Shown here in pieces: positions 41,938-51,541 of a stretch of 64,000 nucleotides of DNA. Position 1 is the stretch's first letter. Each line of letters starts with the position of its first letter. A program made the translations under genes and the position numbers. The notes beneath the pieces were generated by a model. It had not been told where the DNA came from. It worked only from the letters and a program-made list of their open reading frames with translations, and did no database searches. Source of the stretch: Flavobacterium sp. KACC 22763 (lineage in GTDB: Bacteria > Bacteroidota > Bacteroidia > Flavobacteriales > Flavobacteriaceae); the NCBI RefSeq assembly GCF_028736155.1, contig NZ_CP117879.1, forward strand, positions 4,836,001-4,900,000, read 5' to 3'.

Positions 41938-44172
41938 ATGAAAGCAAGTGTCGAAAAAATTGAATTTGTGCCAGGCAAATGGGAAACATCAGTAAATGTT
42001 CAGGATTTTGTAGTAAGAAATATTACTCCGTATAATGGAGATTCATCTTTTTTATGTGGACCATCATCAAAAACATCCAATTTATGGAATATCTGTAAAA
42101 AGGCATTATTACAAGAAAGAGCTAATAGCGGATGTTTGGCAATAGATGTAGAAACTATTTCAAGCATAAATGCATTTAAACCAGGTTATATTAATGAAGA
42201 AGATGAAGTAATTGTAGGCTTACAAACCGATCAATTATTAAAACGTGCAATGAAACCTTTTGGAGGGATAAAACTTGTAGAATCTGCTGTTAAAGAAAGA
42301 GGATTAAAAGTATCAGACCGCGTGCTGGATATTTTTAATTATGCTAAAAATCATAACGAAAAAGTTTTTGATGCGTACGATAAAGAAATTAGAGATTATC
42401 GTTCTAAACATATTTTAACAGGTTTGCCGGATAATTATGCTCGCGGCCGAATAATTGGCGATTTCCGTCGTATGGCTTTATATGGTGTAAATCAGCTTAT
42501 TGCGTTTAAAAAAGAAGATTATGCTAAGGCTGACGGGGAAATGAGAGAACATAAAGTTCGCCTTCGTGAAGAAATTTCAGCTCAAATAAGCGCCTTAAAA
42601 GATATGCTTATCATGGCAGAAGATTACGGTTTTGATATTTCACAACCAGCGCAAAATGCAAAAGAAGCAGTACAATGGGTTTATTTTGCCTATCTGGCTG
42701 CGGTTAAGGAGCAGGATGGAGCAGCAATGTCACTAGGCAACGTATCTTCTTTCCTAGATATTTATATACAAAGAGATTTAGAGTTAGAATTGATTACAGA
42801 AGATGAAGCACAGGAACTGGTAGATCAATTTGTAATGAAACTGCGAATGGTTCGCCATTTAAGACCAGGAGCGTATGATGAAATTTTTGGAGGTGATCCA
42901 ACTTGGGTGACAGAATGTATAGGCGGAATGTTTAATGACGGAAGAACAAAAGTTACCAAAACATCATTCAGATTTCTTCAGACATTATATAATCTGGGAG
43001 CTTCTCCAGAACCTAACTTAACAGTATTGTGGTCAGAAGATCTTCCTGAAGGGTTTAAAAATTTCTGTGCCGAAGTTTCAATAGATACATCATCAATTCA
43101 ATACGAAAATGATGATTTAATGAGAACAAACCGAGGTTCTGACGATTACGGAATTGCCTGCTGTGTTTCTCATCAGGAAATTGGTAAATCGATTCAGCAT
43201 TTTGGAGCACGCGCTAATCTGCCTAAAGCATTACTGATTGCTTTGAACGGCGGAAGAGAAGAAAAAGGAGGAGCATTAATCATGAAAGATATTCCGTTTA
43301 TTAATGACGAAATATTAGATTATGATGTTGTATACAATGCATTTAAAAATGCTATGAAAGAACTGGCTAGAGTTTACGCCAAATCAATGTATATTATTCA
43401 CTATATGCATGATAAGTATTATTATGAAAGAGCCCAAATGGCGCTAATAGATTCAGATCCGCATGTTGATATAGCTTATGGCGCTGCCGGAATTTCTATT
43501 ATTGCAGATTCATTATCAGCAATAAAATATGCAAAAGTAAAACCCGTAAGAGATGAAAATGGACTTACAGTAGATTTTATTATTGAAGGTGATTATCCTA
43601 AATTTGGAAATGATGATGACAGAGTAGATACAATTGCTAAAGAAGTGACTTCTTTCTTTGTTACAGAGCTTAGAAAACATACAGCATATAAAAATGCTAC
43701 TCCAACACTTTCTTTATTAACGATTACTTCAAATGTAATGTACGGAACTAATACTGGAGCAACTCCAGACGGACGTAAAGATGGCGAATCTTTTGCCCCA
43801 GGTGCAAATCCAATGCATGGACGTGATAATAGCGGAGCAATCGCTTCTTTAAACTCTGTTGCAAAACTAGAATATAAAGATGCTCAAGACGGAATTTCGA
43901 ACACATTCTCAATGATTCCAAAATCGTTAGGAGATAATAGAGAAGAACAGGTTACCAATTTAGTTAATGTATTAGATGGATATTTTGCACAGATGGCATA
44001 TCACTTAAATGTAAATGTACTGAATCGCGAAATGTTGCAAGATGCATACGATCATCCAGAAAATCACCCTCAGCTTACAATTAGAGTTTCAGGATATGCT
44101 GTAAACTTTGTAAGATTATCAAGAGCACATCAGCTCGAAGTTATTGCTCGTACCTTCCATGAAGCTATGTAA
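41938..44172 (+). CDS. pflB: Formate acetyltransferase (pyruvate formate-lyase)
   Basis: The 744-residue glycyl-radical enzyme splits pyruvate and CoA into acetyl-CoA and formate without oxygen. The catalytic pair Cys408-Cys409 is in GIACCVSH, and the radical site Gly719 in RVSGYAV. The length fits PflB. The activating enzyme is 74 bases downstream, after a strong hairpin. Presence of this oxygen-sensitive enzyme and the FNR-like site point to growth in low oxygen. Confidence 0.96.
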   Translation: MKASVEKIEFVPGKWETSVNVQDFVVRNITPYNGDSSFLCGPSSKTSNLWNICKKALLQERANSGCLAIDVETISSINAFKPGYINEEDEVIVGLQTDQLLKRAMKPFGGIKLVESAVKERGLKVSDRVLDIFNYAKNHNEKVFDAYDKEIRDYRSKHILTGLPDNYARGRIIGDFRRMALYGVNQLIAFKKEDYAKADGEMREHKVRLREEISAQISALKDMLIMAEDYGFDISQPAQNAKEAVQWVYFAYLAAVKEQDGAAMSLGNVSSFLDIYIQRDLELELITEDEAQELVDQFVMKLRMVRHLRPGAYDEIFGGDPTWVTECIGGMFNDGRTKVTKTSFRFLQTLYNLGASPEPNLTVLWSEDLPEGFKNFCAEVSIDTSSIQYENDDLMRTNRGSDDYGIACCVSHQEIGKSIQHFGARANLPKALLIALNGGREEKGGALIMKDIPFINDEILDYDVVYNAFKNAMKELARVYAKSMYIIHYMHDKYYYERAQMALIDSDPHVDIAYGAAGISIIADSLSAIKYAKVKPVRDENGLTVDFIIEGDYPKFGNDDDRVDTIAKEVTSFFVTELRKHTAYKNATPTLSLLTITSNVMYGTNTGATPDGRKDGESFAPGANPMHGRDNSGAIASLNSVAKLEYKDAQDGISNTFSMIPKSLGDNREEQVTNLVNVLDGYFAQMAYHLNVNVLNREMLQDAYDHPENHPQLTIRVSGYAVNFVRLSRAHQLEVIARTFHEAM

Positions 44173-44190
44173 TTTTAAATTTTTAAGGTC

Positions 44191-44224
44191 AATAAAGGCT
44201 GGCTTACGTTAGCCAGCCTTTATT
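44191..44224 (+). terminator. Hairpin/terminator between pflB and pflA
   Basis: Perfect 14-bp stem AATAAAGGCTGGCT / AGCCAGCCTTTATT with a T-containing tail. No clear promoter for pflA follows, so it may be a partial terminator that lowers pflA expression. Confidence 0.8.
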
Positions 44225-44246
44225 TATTCAAATTTTATTCAGGAAT

Positions 44247-45032
44247 ATGATGTATTTTCCATTGCAAGATATTGAAGCTGTTAAATTAAACATAGACGAT
44301 CCGAGCCATTTAAGAATACATTCTCTTGAGACTTTTGGTACTCATGATGGACCTGGAATAAGGATGGTAGTATTTGTGCAAGGATGCCAGTTTAGGTGTG
44401 TATACTGCCAGAATCCAGATACGTTGGATGTAAAAGGAGGTTCTCTGGTCGAAATAGAAGAGTTGGTAAAAAGAGCAGTTCGTCAAAAAAGTTATTTCGG
44501 AGCAACGGGAGGCGTGACAGTTTCAGGTGGCGAACCATTATTGCAGCGAACCAAATTACTTCACTTTTTTAAACGTCTGCACGAAGAAGGAATTACGACT
44601 TGTCTGGATACCAATGGAAGGCTTAATAATGCTGAAGCCCATGAACTTTTTGATGTTACCGATATTTTATTGCTGGATGTAAAGCACATTAATGACGATA
44701 TGCATCATCAGTTGACTGGTTTGACCAATAAGAATACATTAGAAGTTGCGGCTTACAGAGAATCTACCGGAAAACCAATGTGGCTACGCTATGTTTTGGT
44801 TCCTGGGTGGACAGACCAGTCGCAATATTTGGAACAATGGGGACAATATTTTACCAATTATAAAACAGTTGAACGAGTAGAAATTATACCGTTTCATCAG
44901 CTGGGATCACAAAAATGGGAACTATTGAAAATGCCTTATCTGTTAAAAGACACTCTGCCGCCAACCGAGGAAAGCAAAGAAAAAGCCTTGGCAATTTTTA
45001 AGAAATACTTCAAAAATGTAATACTTAAGTAA
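44247..45032 (+). CDS. pflA: Pyruvate formate-lyase activating enzyme
   Basis: This 261-residue radical-SAM enzyme installs the glycyl radical on PflB. The cluster ligands are Cys47-x3-Cys51-x2-Cys54 (GCQFRCVYC), followed by GGVTVSGGEPLLQ and LDTNGR. It starts at ATG 44247 (a double ATG). It is downstream of pflB past a hairpin. Confidence 0.95.
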   Translation: MMYFPLQDIEAVKLNIDDPSHLRIHSLETFGTHDGPGIRMVVFVQGCQFRCVYCQNPDTLDVKGGSLVEIEELVKRAVRQKSYFGATGGVTVSGGEPLLQRTKLLHFFKRLHEEGITTCLDTNGRLNNAEAHELFDVTDILLLDVKHINDDMHHQLTGLTNKNTLEVAAYRESTGKPMWLRYVLVPGWTDQSQYLEQWGQYFTNYKTVERVEIIPFHQLGSQKWELLKMPYLLKDTLPPTEESKEKALAIFKKYFKNVILK

Positions 45033-45084
45033 ATACTTCTGTTCAAGTCTTAATGCTTGAGTTTGTTTTTTAAAAATATATTTG

Positions 45085-45116
45085 TTGAATGAAATCCTAA
45101 ATAAAACGTATTTTTG
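45085..45116 (+). promoter_or_regulatory. Promoter of dgt
   Basis: TTG (45085-45087), 21-base spacer and TATTTTTG (45109-45116), a perfect TAnnTTTG, with a leader of about 40 bases. Confidence 0.65.
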
Positions 45117-45160
45117 ACGATTAGATAATAAATCTACAATCTGAAATCTAAAATACAACA

Positions 45161-46507
45161 ATGAACTGGGAACAACTTTTATCATTAAAACGTCAGGGAG
45201 ATACAAGCAAAAGATTACGTGTAGAACAAGATGATACTCGTTTAGGGTTTGAAGTAGATTATGACAGAATAATATTTTCTTCCGCTTTTAGAAGCTTACA
45301 AGATAAAACACAAGTTATTCCGCTTTCTAAGACAGATTTCGTTCATACGAGATTAACCCACAGTTTGGAAGTTTCTGTTGTGGGACGTTCGCTTGGACGT
45401 TTGGTTGGAAAAAAAATTATTGAAAAATATCCTTATTTAAAAGAAGTTCACGGTTACCATATGAACGATTTCGGAGCTATTGTTGCTGCGGCTTCATTGG
45501 CGCACGATATTGGGAATCCGCCTTTTGGACATTCTGGTGAAAAAGCAATTGGCGAATATTTTTCTATAGGAAACGGTCAGAAATACAGAAATCAGCTTAC
45601 TGATAAACAATGGCAGGATTTGATTGATTTTGAAGGAAATGCCAACGGGTTTTCAGTTTTAACGGCAAGCCGCCCAGGAATTGAAGGCGGACTTCGTATT
45701 TCGTATGCAACTTTAGGAGCTTTCATGAAATATCCAAAAGAAAGCCTTCCGAAAAAGCCAACAAATAATATTTCCGATAAAAAATACGGATTCTTTCAGT
45801 CCGATAAATTGTTCTTTGAAGAAGTGGCCAAAGATATGGGAATGATTGCCAATAAATCGGGAGAAGATATTGGTTTCGAAAGACATCCATTGGCTTATTT
45901 AGTCGAAGCAGCAGATGATATTTGCTATACCATTATCGACTTTGAAGACGGAATTAATTTAGGTTTGGTTTCTGAAGATTTTGCTTTAGAATATTTGATT
46001 AATCTGGTAAAAGACAATATCGGGGTTTCTAAATACAAATCGTTAACTACAAAAGAAGATCGTATTAGCTATTTAAGAGCTTTGGCAATTGGTACTTTAA
46101 TTAATGATGCGGTAAATGTTTTTGTTGAAAATGAAGAAGCGATTCTTGCTGGAAACTTTCCGTATGCATTGACAGACAAAAGCAAATACAAAGCACAGAT
46201 GAATGATATTATCAAACTAAGCGTTGATAAAATCTACCAAAGCCGAGAAGTGATTGAGAAAGAAATTGTGGGTTATCAAATCATTCAAACATTATTGGAT
46301 AAATTCATTACTGCATTCAATAATAAGTTTGAAGGAACGGCTTCAAATTACGATAAATTGATTTTGAAAATGCTGCCAGAGAAACATCATTTGGAGAAAA
46401 CGAATCTATACGAACGTTTATTGCATATCTGCCACTACGTTTCGCTTCTTACAGATGGAAATGCTCTAGAATTGTACGAAACAATTCAAGGACAGAAAAA
46501 GCGTTAA
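45161..46507 (+). CDS. dgt: Deoxyguanosinetriphosphate triphosphohydrolase
   Basis: The 448-residue HD-domain enzyme hydrolyses dGTP (or other dNTPs) to the nucleoside and triphosphate. It shows RLTHSLEVSVVGRSLG, the HD pair in LAHDIGNPPFGHSGE, and ADDICYTIIDFEDG. It is of the Dgt type with an internal insert between the HD motif and the third metal ligand. Roles include control of dNTP pools and in some cases phage defence. Confidence 0.93.
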   Translation: MNWEQLLSLKRQGDTSKRLRVEQDDTRLGFEVDYDRIIFSSAFRSLQDKTQVIPLSKTDFVHTRLTHSLEVSVVGRSLGRLVGKKIIEKYPYLKEVHGYHMNDFGAIVAAASLAHDIGNPPFGHSGEKAIGEYFSIGNGQKYRNQLTDKQWQDLIDFEGNANGFSVLTASRPGIEGGLRISYATLGAFMKYPKESLPKKPTNNISDKKYGFFQSDKLFFEEVAKDMGMIANKSGEDIGFERHPLAYLVEAADDICYTIIDFEDGINLGLVSEDFALEYLINLVKDNIGVSKYKSLTTKEDRISYLRALAIGTLINDAVNVFVENEEAILAGNFPYALTDKSKYKAQMNDIIKLSVDKIYQSREVIEKEIVGYQIIQTLLDKFITAFNNKFEGTASNYDKLILKMLPEKHHLEKTNLYERLLHICHYVSLLTDGNALELYETIQGQKKR

Positions 46508-46524
46508 ATCGTTTCGTTTGCAAT

Positions 46525-46567
46525 AAAAAATGCCTCTTTCATGAATTCTGAAAGAGGCATTTTTTAT
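46525..46567. terminator. Bidirectional terminator after dgt
   Basis: Stem AAAAAATGCCTCTTTC / GAAAGAGGCATTTTTT between convergent genes. Confidence 0.92.
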
Positions 46568-46581
46568 TATTCTTGTTTTAT

Positions 46582-47583
46582 TTATTTGAAAGCGTAAACC
46601 AAACCAACTCCCAGAACTTGTCTTAACTGCATTCTAGGTCCGTCATTTACTTGAGTTGTTGCTCCTGTAGTTGGATCAACAACGTCTTTTTTCGTTTTAA
46701 TATCGTCGTCATAAATTAAGTGGACTCCTATATTTGCTTTTACATAAGCATTAACAACAAGATCAAGACGAGTGTCATAATCAATATCGACATTTCCGAA
46801 TTTGTTCAAATAGTCGGTATATAAGCTTAACCTGTTTTCGTAAAAAACGTTTTTATAGATTTCGTTTTTCATATAAGCTGTAAAAAGTATACCAAATTCG
46901 GCTTTTACCTTTTGTCCATTTTCAATCAATATTTGCTGAGTAGGATCTAGCGGATCTGGTGCATAAACCGCTTTCTTAACCCCGAAAGAACCTTGGTCTG
47001 CAAGATATTGATCAAGTACTAAAGTGGTTTTTAATGTAATAGGAGAGAAGTAAAATACTCTATTTTTTTCTTTGTTTGAATTCTCGGCTCCGGCTCCCAG
47101 AAAGATATAAGCTGGTGCGAAAGGTTTAGAAATGGCAACATCACGGTTTGGGTAATTATAACCATCTGTAAATTGTGTGTTGAAATTTAATTTAGAAGAG
47201 TAATACCAATCTGAAGCAGTATCTTTTCTGAAACCATAAGTAGAGTTGAACTGAAAGGCGTCATCTGTTTTTCTTAACTCGATTCCGTCTTGTTTATTTA
47301 AACCATATTTTACAATAAGCTCGTTTACCCATTTATGATTTTTTTTTGTGTAAGTTCTTCCAAATTCACCTTTAAATAAACCTGAAATAGAACTTGTTCC
47401 CCCCGCGCTCCAGTTTACAAAAGCAATTTCGGAAATGTCAAAACCAACCTGATTTTTTCTGCTCCAGTTGGACGGCGGTTTAGGTGCTTGATTTGGACTT
47501 AAAGTGGTTTGTATAATCTGGGCAAAGTTATTAGAAGTACACAAAAGCAATAATAGCAAAAGGGTAGAACGCAATAATTTCAT
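46582..47583 (-). CDS. DUF3078 family secreted/outer-membrane protein
   Basis: A 333-residue protein with signal peptide (cut near NNFAQ) and the conserved start of the family, W...NQVGFDISEIAFVNWSAGG. The rest shows repeated amphipathic strands (YYSSKLNFNTQFTDGYNYPN, IYKNVFYENRLSLYTDYL), so an outer-membrane barrel is probable. The C-terminal VGLVYAFK fits. Function is unknown. It lies 32 bases after dxs, likely in one transcript, but no functional link is known. Confidence 0.78.
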   Translation of the reverse strand: MKLLRSTLLLLLLLCTSNNFAQIIQTTLSPNQAPKPPSNWSRKNQVGFDISEIAFVNWSAGGTSSISGLFKGEFGRTYTKKNHKWVNELIVKYGLNKQDGIELRKTDDAFQFNSTYGFRKDTASDWYYSSKLNFNTQFTDGYNYPNRDVAISKPFAPAYIFLGAGAENSNKEKNRVFYFSPITLKTTLVLDQYLADQGSFGVKKAVYAPDPLDPTQQILIENGQKVKAEFGILFTAYMKNEIYKNVFYENRLSLYTDYLNKFGNVDIDYDTRLDLVVNAYVKANIGVHLIYDDDIKTKKDVVDPTTGATTQVNDGPRMQLRQVLGVGLVYAFK

Positions 47584-47615
47584 TTAGGTAATTTTTTTTT
47601 GGTGTCGCAAAATAA

Positions 47616-49403
47616 TTATTTTGAACCATTAGAAAAAAGATTTATTAAACTTTTAACGTCAATTTTACACAATTGTTGCAGTTGATTTACCGTTCCATGC
47701 TCGATAAATTCATCTGGAACACCTAAAATTTCAATAGAATTTTTGAAATTATTTGATGCTGCAAACTCTAAAATTGCACTTCCAAAACCACCATTTTTAA
47801 CCCCTTCTTCGATGGTAATAATACGTTCGAAAGTTGAAAAAATAATTTTTAAAGTATTGATGTCTAATGGTTTAATAAAACTAAAGTTATAGTGGGCGAT
47901 TTCGTTAGAATTGGTAGATTCTTTTAGAGCTTCTATAACATTATTTCCAATTGTTCCGGCCGATAGCACAGCAACTTTCGTACCATCTTTCAAGCATTTT
48001 GCCTCGTTCCAATTTATTTTTTCGTAATGTCCGAAATTTTCTACTTCCCAATTTGGCAGGACTCCGCGACCTCGTGGATATCGAATTGCAATAGGATGAT
48101 CAATTCCTAATTGAACTGTATATAAAATGTTTTGAAGTTCAATTTCGTTCAACGGAGCATAGATTACCATATTTGGAATCGAACGCAGATACGCGATGTC
48201 AAAAACACCATGATGCGTTGCGCCATCTTCGCCAACTAGGCCTGCACGGTCTAGACAAAAAATTACAGGCAAATTTTGCAGCGCCACATCATGAATTACC
48301 TGATCGTAGGCACGCTGTAAAAATGTAGAGTAAATATTGCAATACACAATCATGCCTTGAGTTGCCATTCCTGCTGCGAGCGTTACGGCGTGCTGTTCGG
48401 CAATTCCAACATCAAAAGCACGTTCTGGGAATTCGTCCATCATAAATTTTAATGAACTTCCAGAAGGCATTGCGGGTGTGATTCCGATTATTTTTTCATT
48501 CTTTTTGGCTAAATCTAAAATAGTCAAGCCAAAAACATCTTGATATTTTGGAGGAAGATTTTCTTCTTGTTTTAAATGAATTTCTCCAGTCGAAGCATCA
48601 AATTTTCCAGGAGCATGATATTTCACCTGATTTTCTTCAGCCTGCTGTAAACCTTTTCCTTTTGTAGTTACAATATGAAGGAATTTAGGTCCTTTTATCT
48701 TTTTAAGACGATTTAATTCTTTGATTAATTTAGGAAGATCATGACCGTCTATTGGCCCTGAATAATCAAAATTCAAAGATTTAATGATGTTATTCTGTCG
48801 TGGATTTTTACCGTTTTTAACCGAAGTAAGATATTTTTTCAAAGCGCCAACACTTGGATCAATTCCGATCGCATTATCGTTTAGAATAACCAAAATATTA
48901 GCATCAGTAACTCCAGCGTGATTTAAACCTTCAAACGCCATTCCGCTTGCGATAGAAGCGTCGCCAATTACTGCAATATGTTCTTTTTCGAAATCGCCTT
49001 TTAATTTAGAAGCAATTGCCATTCCGAGTGCTGCAGAAATCGAAGTAGAAGAATGTCCAACACCGAAAGTATCGTAAACATTTTCGCTTCTTTTTGGAAA
49101 ACCAGAAACTCCTCCAATTTGTCTATTAGTATGAAAAATTTCTCTTCTTTCGGTCAGTATTTTATGTCCGTAAGCTTGATGTCCAACATCCCAAACCAAT
49201 AAATCATCAGGAGTATTAAAAACATAATGCAAAGCTATTGTAAGCTCTACAACGCCTAAACTAGCTCCCAAATGCCCTTCTTTTACAGAAACAATATCAA
49301 TAATAAACTGACGAAGTTCTTGAGCAACTTGAGCAAGCTGTTCTTCTTTTAAAAGACGCAAATCGGCAGGATTGTATATGTTGGAAAGTAAATCGCTTTT
49401 CAT
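47616..49403 (-). CDS. dxs: 1-deoxy-D-xylulose-5-phosphate synthase
   Basis: The 595-residue thiamine-diphosphate enzyme catalyses the first step of the non-mevalonate isoprenoid pathway. It shows the catalytic His in EGHLGASLG, cofactor loop GDASIASGMAFEGLNHAG, DVGIAEQHAVTLAAGMA with the catalytic Glu, and DRAGLVGEDG. It supplies precursors for the prenyl synthase at 36393. It is somewhat shorter than the usual 620 residues. A minus-strand -7 element TAAATTTG lies at 49418-49425, giving a short leader. Confidence 0.95.
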   Translation of the reverse strand: MKSDLLSNIYNPADLRLLKEEQLAQVAQELRQFIIDIVSVKEGHLGASLGVVELTIALHYVFNTPDDLLVWDVGHQAYGHKILTERREIFHTNRQIGGVSGFPKRSENVYDTFGVGHSSTSISAALGMAIASKLKGDFEKEHIAVIGDASIASGMAFEGLNHAGVTDANILVILNDNAIGIDPSVGALKKYLTSVKNGKNPRQNNIIKSLNFDYSGPIDGHDLPKLIKELNRLKKIKGPKFLHIVTTKGKGLQQAEENQVKYHAPGKFDASTGEIHLKQEENLPPKYQDVFGLTILDLAKKNEKIIGITPAMPSGSSLKFMMDEFPERAFDVGIAEQHAVTLAAGMATQGMIVYCNIYSTFLQRAYDQVIHDVALQNLPVIFCLDRAGLVGEDGATHHGVFDIAYLRSIPNMVIYAPLNEIELQNILYTVQLGIDHPIAIRYPRGRGVLPNWEVENFGHYEKINWNEAKCLKDGTKVAVLSAGTIGNNVIEALKESTNSNEIAHYNFSFIKPLDINTLKIIFSTFERIITIEEGVKNGGFGSAILEFAASNNFKNSIEILGVPDEFIEHGTVNQLQQLCKIDVKSLINLFSNGSK

Positions 49404-49454
49404 CGTAAGGTAAAAAGCAAATTTACGGTTTTAAATTTAATTTTCCCCAGAGTC

Positions 49455-50090
49455 TTATTTCAATAAAATAGGCACAGAATATTGCATTCTAACTTTTTTC
49501 CCATTCGATTCTCCAGGCTGCCATTTCGGACATAAACTTAAAACTCTTATGATTTCTTTTTGTAGTGGTTCTTCAACGGCTGGTGAACATTCAAGAAATG
49601 AAACACTTCCGTTTTTTTCGACAGCAAATGCAAGAGTGAAATTAAGTTTCCAATAACTTACATCTTCTGGCTTTTTATATTCTTTCATAAAAAAGTTATG
49701 AAATTGTTCTATTCCGCCCGGAAATTCTGCATTTGTATTTGAAATAGGTTTTAGAGTTGAGGCAGAATCATCTTTTTTTACTTTGTCAGATTTTGAAGAT
49801 TTGTTTTCATCAACTTCTTTAGTTGCTATTGGTGTCGTTTGTTTTAATTCAGTTTGCTCTGCTTTTGATAAATCTGGTGTTTGATTTAATTTTTTAGTGT
49901 TAATTGCAGTTGTATCCAAAACATCTGGTTTTGCTGTCAAAGTGTCTTTTACAGTTCCAATATTCTTAACTTCCTGTTGTTTATCTTCTTTGTTTTGGCA
50001 ACCGAAAAAAAGTACAGTTATAACCGCAAACAGTATGGGCAAAAATGATTTGCGATTTATATTGGCAGTTATTTTATGTTTTATTTTCAT
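49455..50090 (-). CDS. Lipoprotein with TonB-C-like domain
   Basis: A 211-residue protein with a lipoprotein signal (VITVLFFGC, Cys31), a Lys/Glu/Thr-rich linker (about 35-120) and a C-terminal domain (FPGGIEQFHNFFMKEYKKPE through CPKWQPGESNGKKVRMQYSVPI) like the TonB C-terminal fold used widely in Bacteroidota. Its ATG overlaps the stop of the upstream gene by one base (TAATG). It may bind an outer-membrane or periplasmic partner; it lacks the long proline spacer of true TonB. Confidence 0.7.
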   Translation of the reverse strand: MKIKHKITANINRKSFLPILFAVITVLFFGCQNKEDKQQEVKNIGTVKDTLTAKPDVLDTTAINTKKLNQTPDLSKAEQTELKQTTPIATKEVDENKSSKSDKVKKDDSASTLKPISNTNAEFPGGIEQFHNFFMKEYKKPEDVSYWKLNFTLAFAVEKNGSVSFLECSPAVEEPLQKEIIRVLSLCPKWQPGESNGKKVRMQYSVPILLK

Positions 50091-50902
50091 TATTTAAGTG
50101 TAATTGGCAAAATGAAAGTTGATCGTACAATTCGATCGTTTATTTTTCCAGGAATCCATTTGGGGCCAGATTCTAAAACTTTAATGACTTCTGCTTCATT
50201 TTCTGATGAAGTGTTTTTAGTTACTTTGAAATTAGTCAAAGTACCATCTTTTTCTACTACAAATAAAACCGACATTTCTCCTTTTTTTGAAGCAGTATAT
50301 TTTTTTGCAAAATAAGAATAGAATTTTTTCATTCCGTCTTTTGGAGCGGGTAAAATATCTAAATCAACTGAATTATATATAATGCTATACTTAAAACGAT
50401 AATATTCAATAGGTTTAGAAGGAACTACCATTCCCATTGTGACTCTTTCTCTTGGTATTTTTGTTTTTTCTTTTTTAGATTCAATCTGATGCCCATAGCA
50501 GGAGGAAACATCTTCATCTTGATTTTGTGTTGGATTGTCAACAATTTCAATTTGATCAATTTTTTTCTTGTTGCCTTCTTTATCTGCACAGCTAAACAAA
50601 GTGGTTCCCATTGCAATAAACAAAGCGAGAAGAAATATTTTATGGTAGTTTGTCTGCGAATATAAAACGCGATTAGGAATTTGAATCGTAATGCGATCTA
50701 ACTGTGATTGTTTAAACCTTCCGCAAATTTTTTGATTTTGGTTTTGAATGAAATAATGCTGAATTTCTTTTGGAGGCATAGAAGTAAAATCAATAACCGT
50801 TTTAGAACAGCTCAGACAAAAACGTCCATTTTCAGCTGGCGTCATTTTGTCCCAGTCTTCATGACATGGTTCTGGTATTGTTATTTTATGATTTCTTTCC
50901 AT
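50090..50902 (-). CDS. Membrane protein with N-terminal Cys motif and TonB-C-like domain
   Basis: The 270-residue protein starts with a cytosolic segment containing PCHEDWDKMTPAENGRFC and SCSKTVIDF, which looks like a zinc-binding Cys motif. A hydrophobic segment (about 88-103) follows, then a linker and a C-terminal TonB-C-like domain (KGEMSVLFVVEKDGTLTNFKV, GPKWIPGKINDRIV). It is translationally coupled to the lipoprotein gene downstream, which has a related C-terminal domain. The combination is seen in Bacteroidota but the role is unknown. Confidence 0.65.
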   Translation of the reverse strand: MERNHKITIPEPCHEDWDKMTPAENGRFCLSCSKTVIDFTSMPPKEIQHYFIQNQNQKICGRFKQSQLDRITIQIPNRVLYSQTNYHKIFLLALFIAMGTTLFSCADKEGNKKKIDQIEIVDNPTQNQDEDVSSCYGHQIESKKEKTKIPRERVTMGMVVPSKPIEYYRFKYSIIYNSVDLDILPAPKDGMKKFYSYFAKKYTASKKGEMSVLFVVEKDGTLTNFKVTKNTSSENEAEVIKVLESGPKWIPGKINDRIVRSTFILPITLK

Positions 50903-50949
50903 ATTCCAATTTCAAAATTTAAATGTAGTAAAAATAATGGGTAAAGTTT

Positions 50950-50957
50950 TACTTTTG
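50950..50957 (+). promoter_or_regulatory. -7 element of tadA
   Basis: TACTTTTG, a perfect TAnnTTTG, ends 5 bases before the tadA ATG. The transcript would begin at or next to the start codon. No TTG at -33 is evident. Confidence 0.5.
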
Positions 50958-50962
50958 CAGAT

Positions 50963-51406
50963 ATGGAAAATCCTTTTACTGACGAATATTTTATGAAGAA
51001 AGCTTTGCAGGAAGCAGAAGAAGCCTATTTAAAAGGTGAAATTCCTGTTGGAGCTGTTGTAGTTGTAGCTGATAAAGTTATTGCACGAAGTCATAATTTG
51101 ACAGAATTATTAAATGATGTAACAGCTCATGCCGAAATGCAGTCTATTACTGCAGCAGCAAACTTTCTGGGCGGAAAATATTTAAAAGACTGTACGCTTT
51201 ATGTAACTCTTGAACCTTGCCAAATGTGCGCAGGTGCTTTGTATTGGAGTCAGATTTCGAAAATTGTTTTTGGCGCACGAGATGAACAGCGCGGATTTAT
51301 TAATATGGGAACAAAATTGCACCCGAAAACGACTGTTGTTTCTGGAGTAATGGCTAATGAAGCAGCAGATTTAATGAAACGTTTTTTTCTGGAAAGACGT
51401 AAATAA
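50963..51406 (+). CDS. tadA: tRNA-specific adenosine deaminase
   Basis: The 147-residue zinc enzyme converts the wobble adenosine of tRNA-Arg to inosine. The zinc/catalytic motifs are His56-Ala-Glu58 (TAHAEMQ) and Pro85-Cys86-x2-Cys89 (EPCQMCAG). It is divergent from the Cys-motif membrane gene. A nucleoside or guanine deaminase of the same fold is less likely because of the YWSQISKIVFGA...GFINMGTKLHP segment. Confidence 0.92.
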   Translation: MENPFTDEYFMKKALQEAEEAYLKGEIPVGAVVVVADKVIARSHNLTELLNDVTAHAEMQSITAAANFLGGKYLKDCTLYVTLEPCQMCAGALYWSQISKIVFGARDEQRGFINMGTKLHPKTTVVSGVMANEAADLMKRFFLERRK

Positions 51407-51541
51407 GCTTTAGATACCTTGTAGGATAGTTTATAATCTTCAACAAAAGTTAAATAATCATTATTAGAGAATTTTCCTCTTAAAGATCCCGAAAATATTT
51501 TACTTTTATACTAGTTTATTAACCAATAACTCTAGTTAAAA

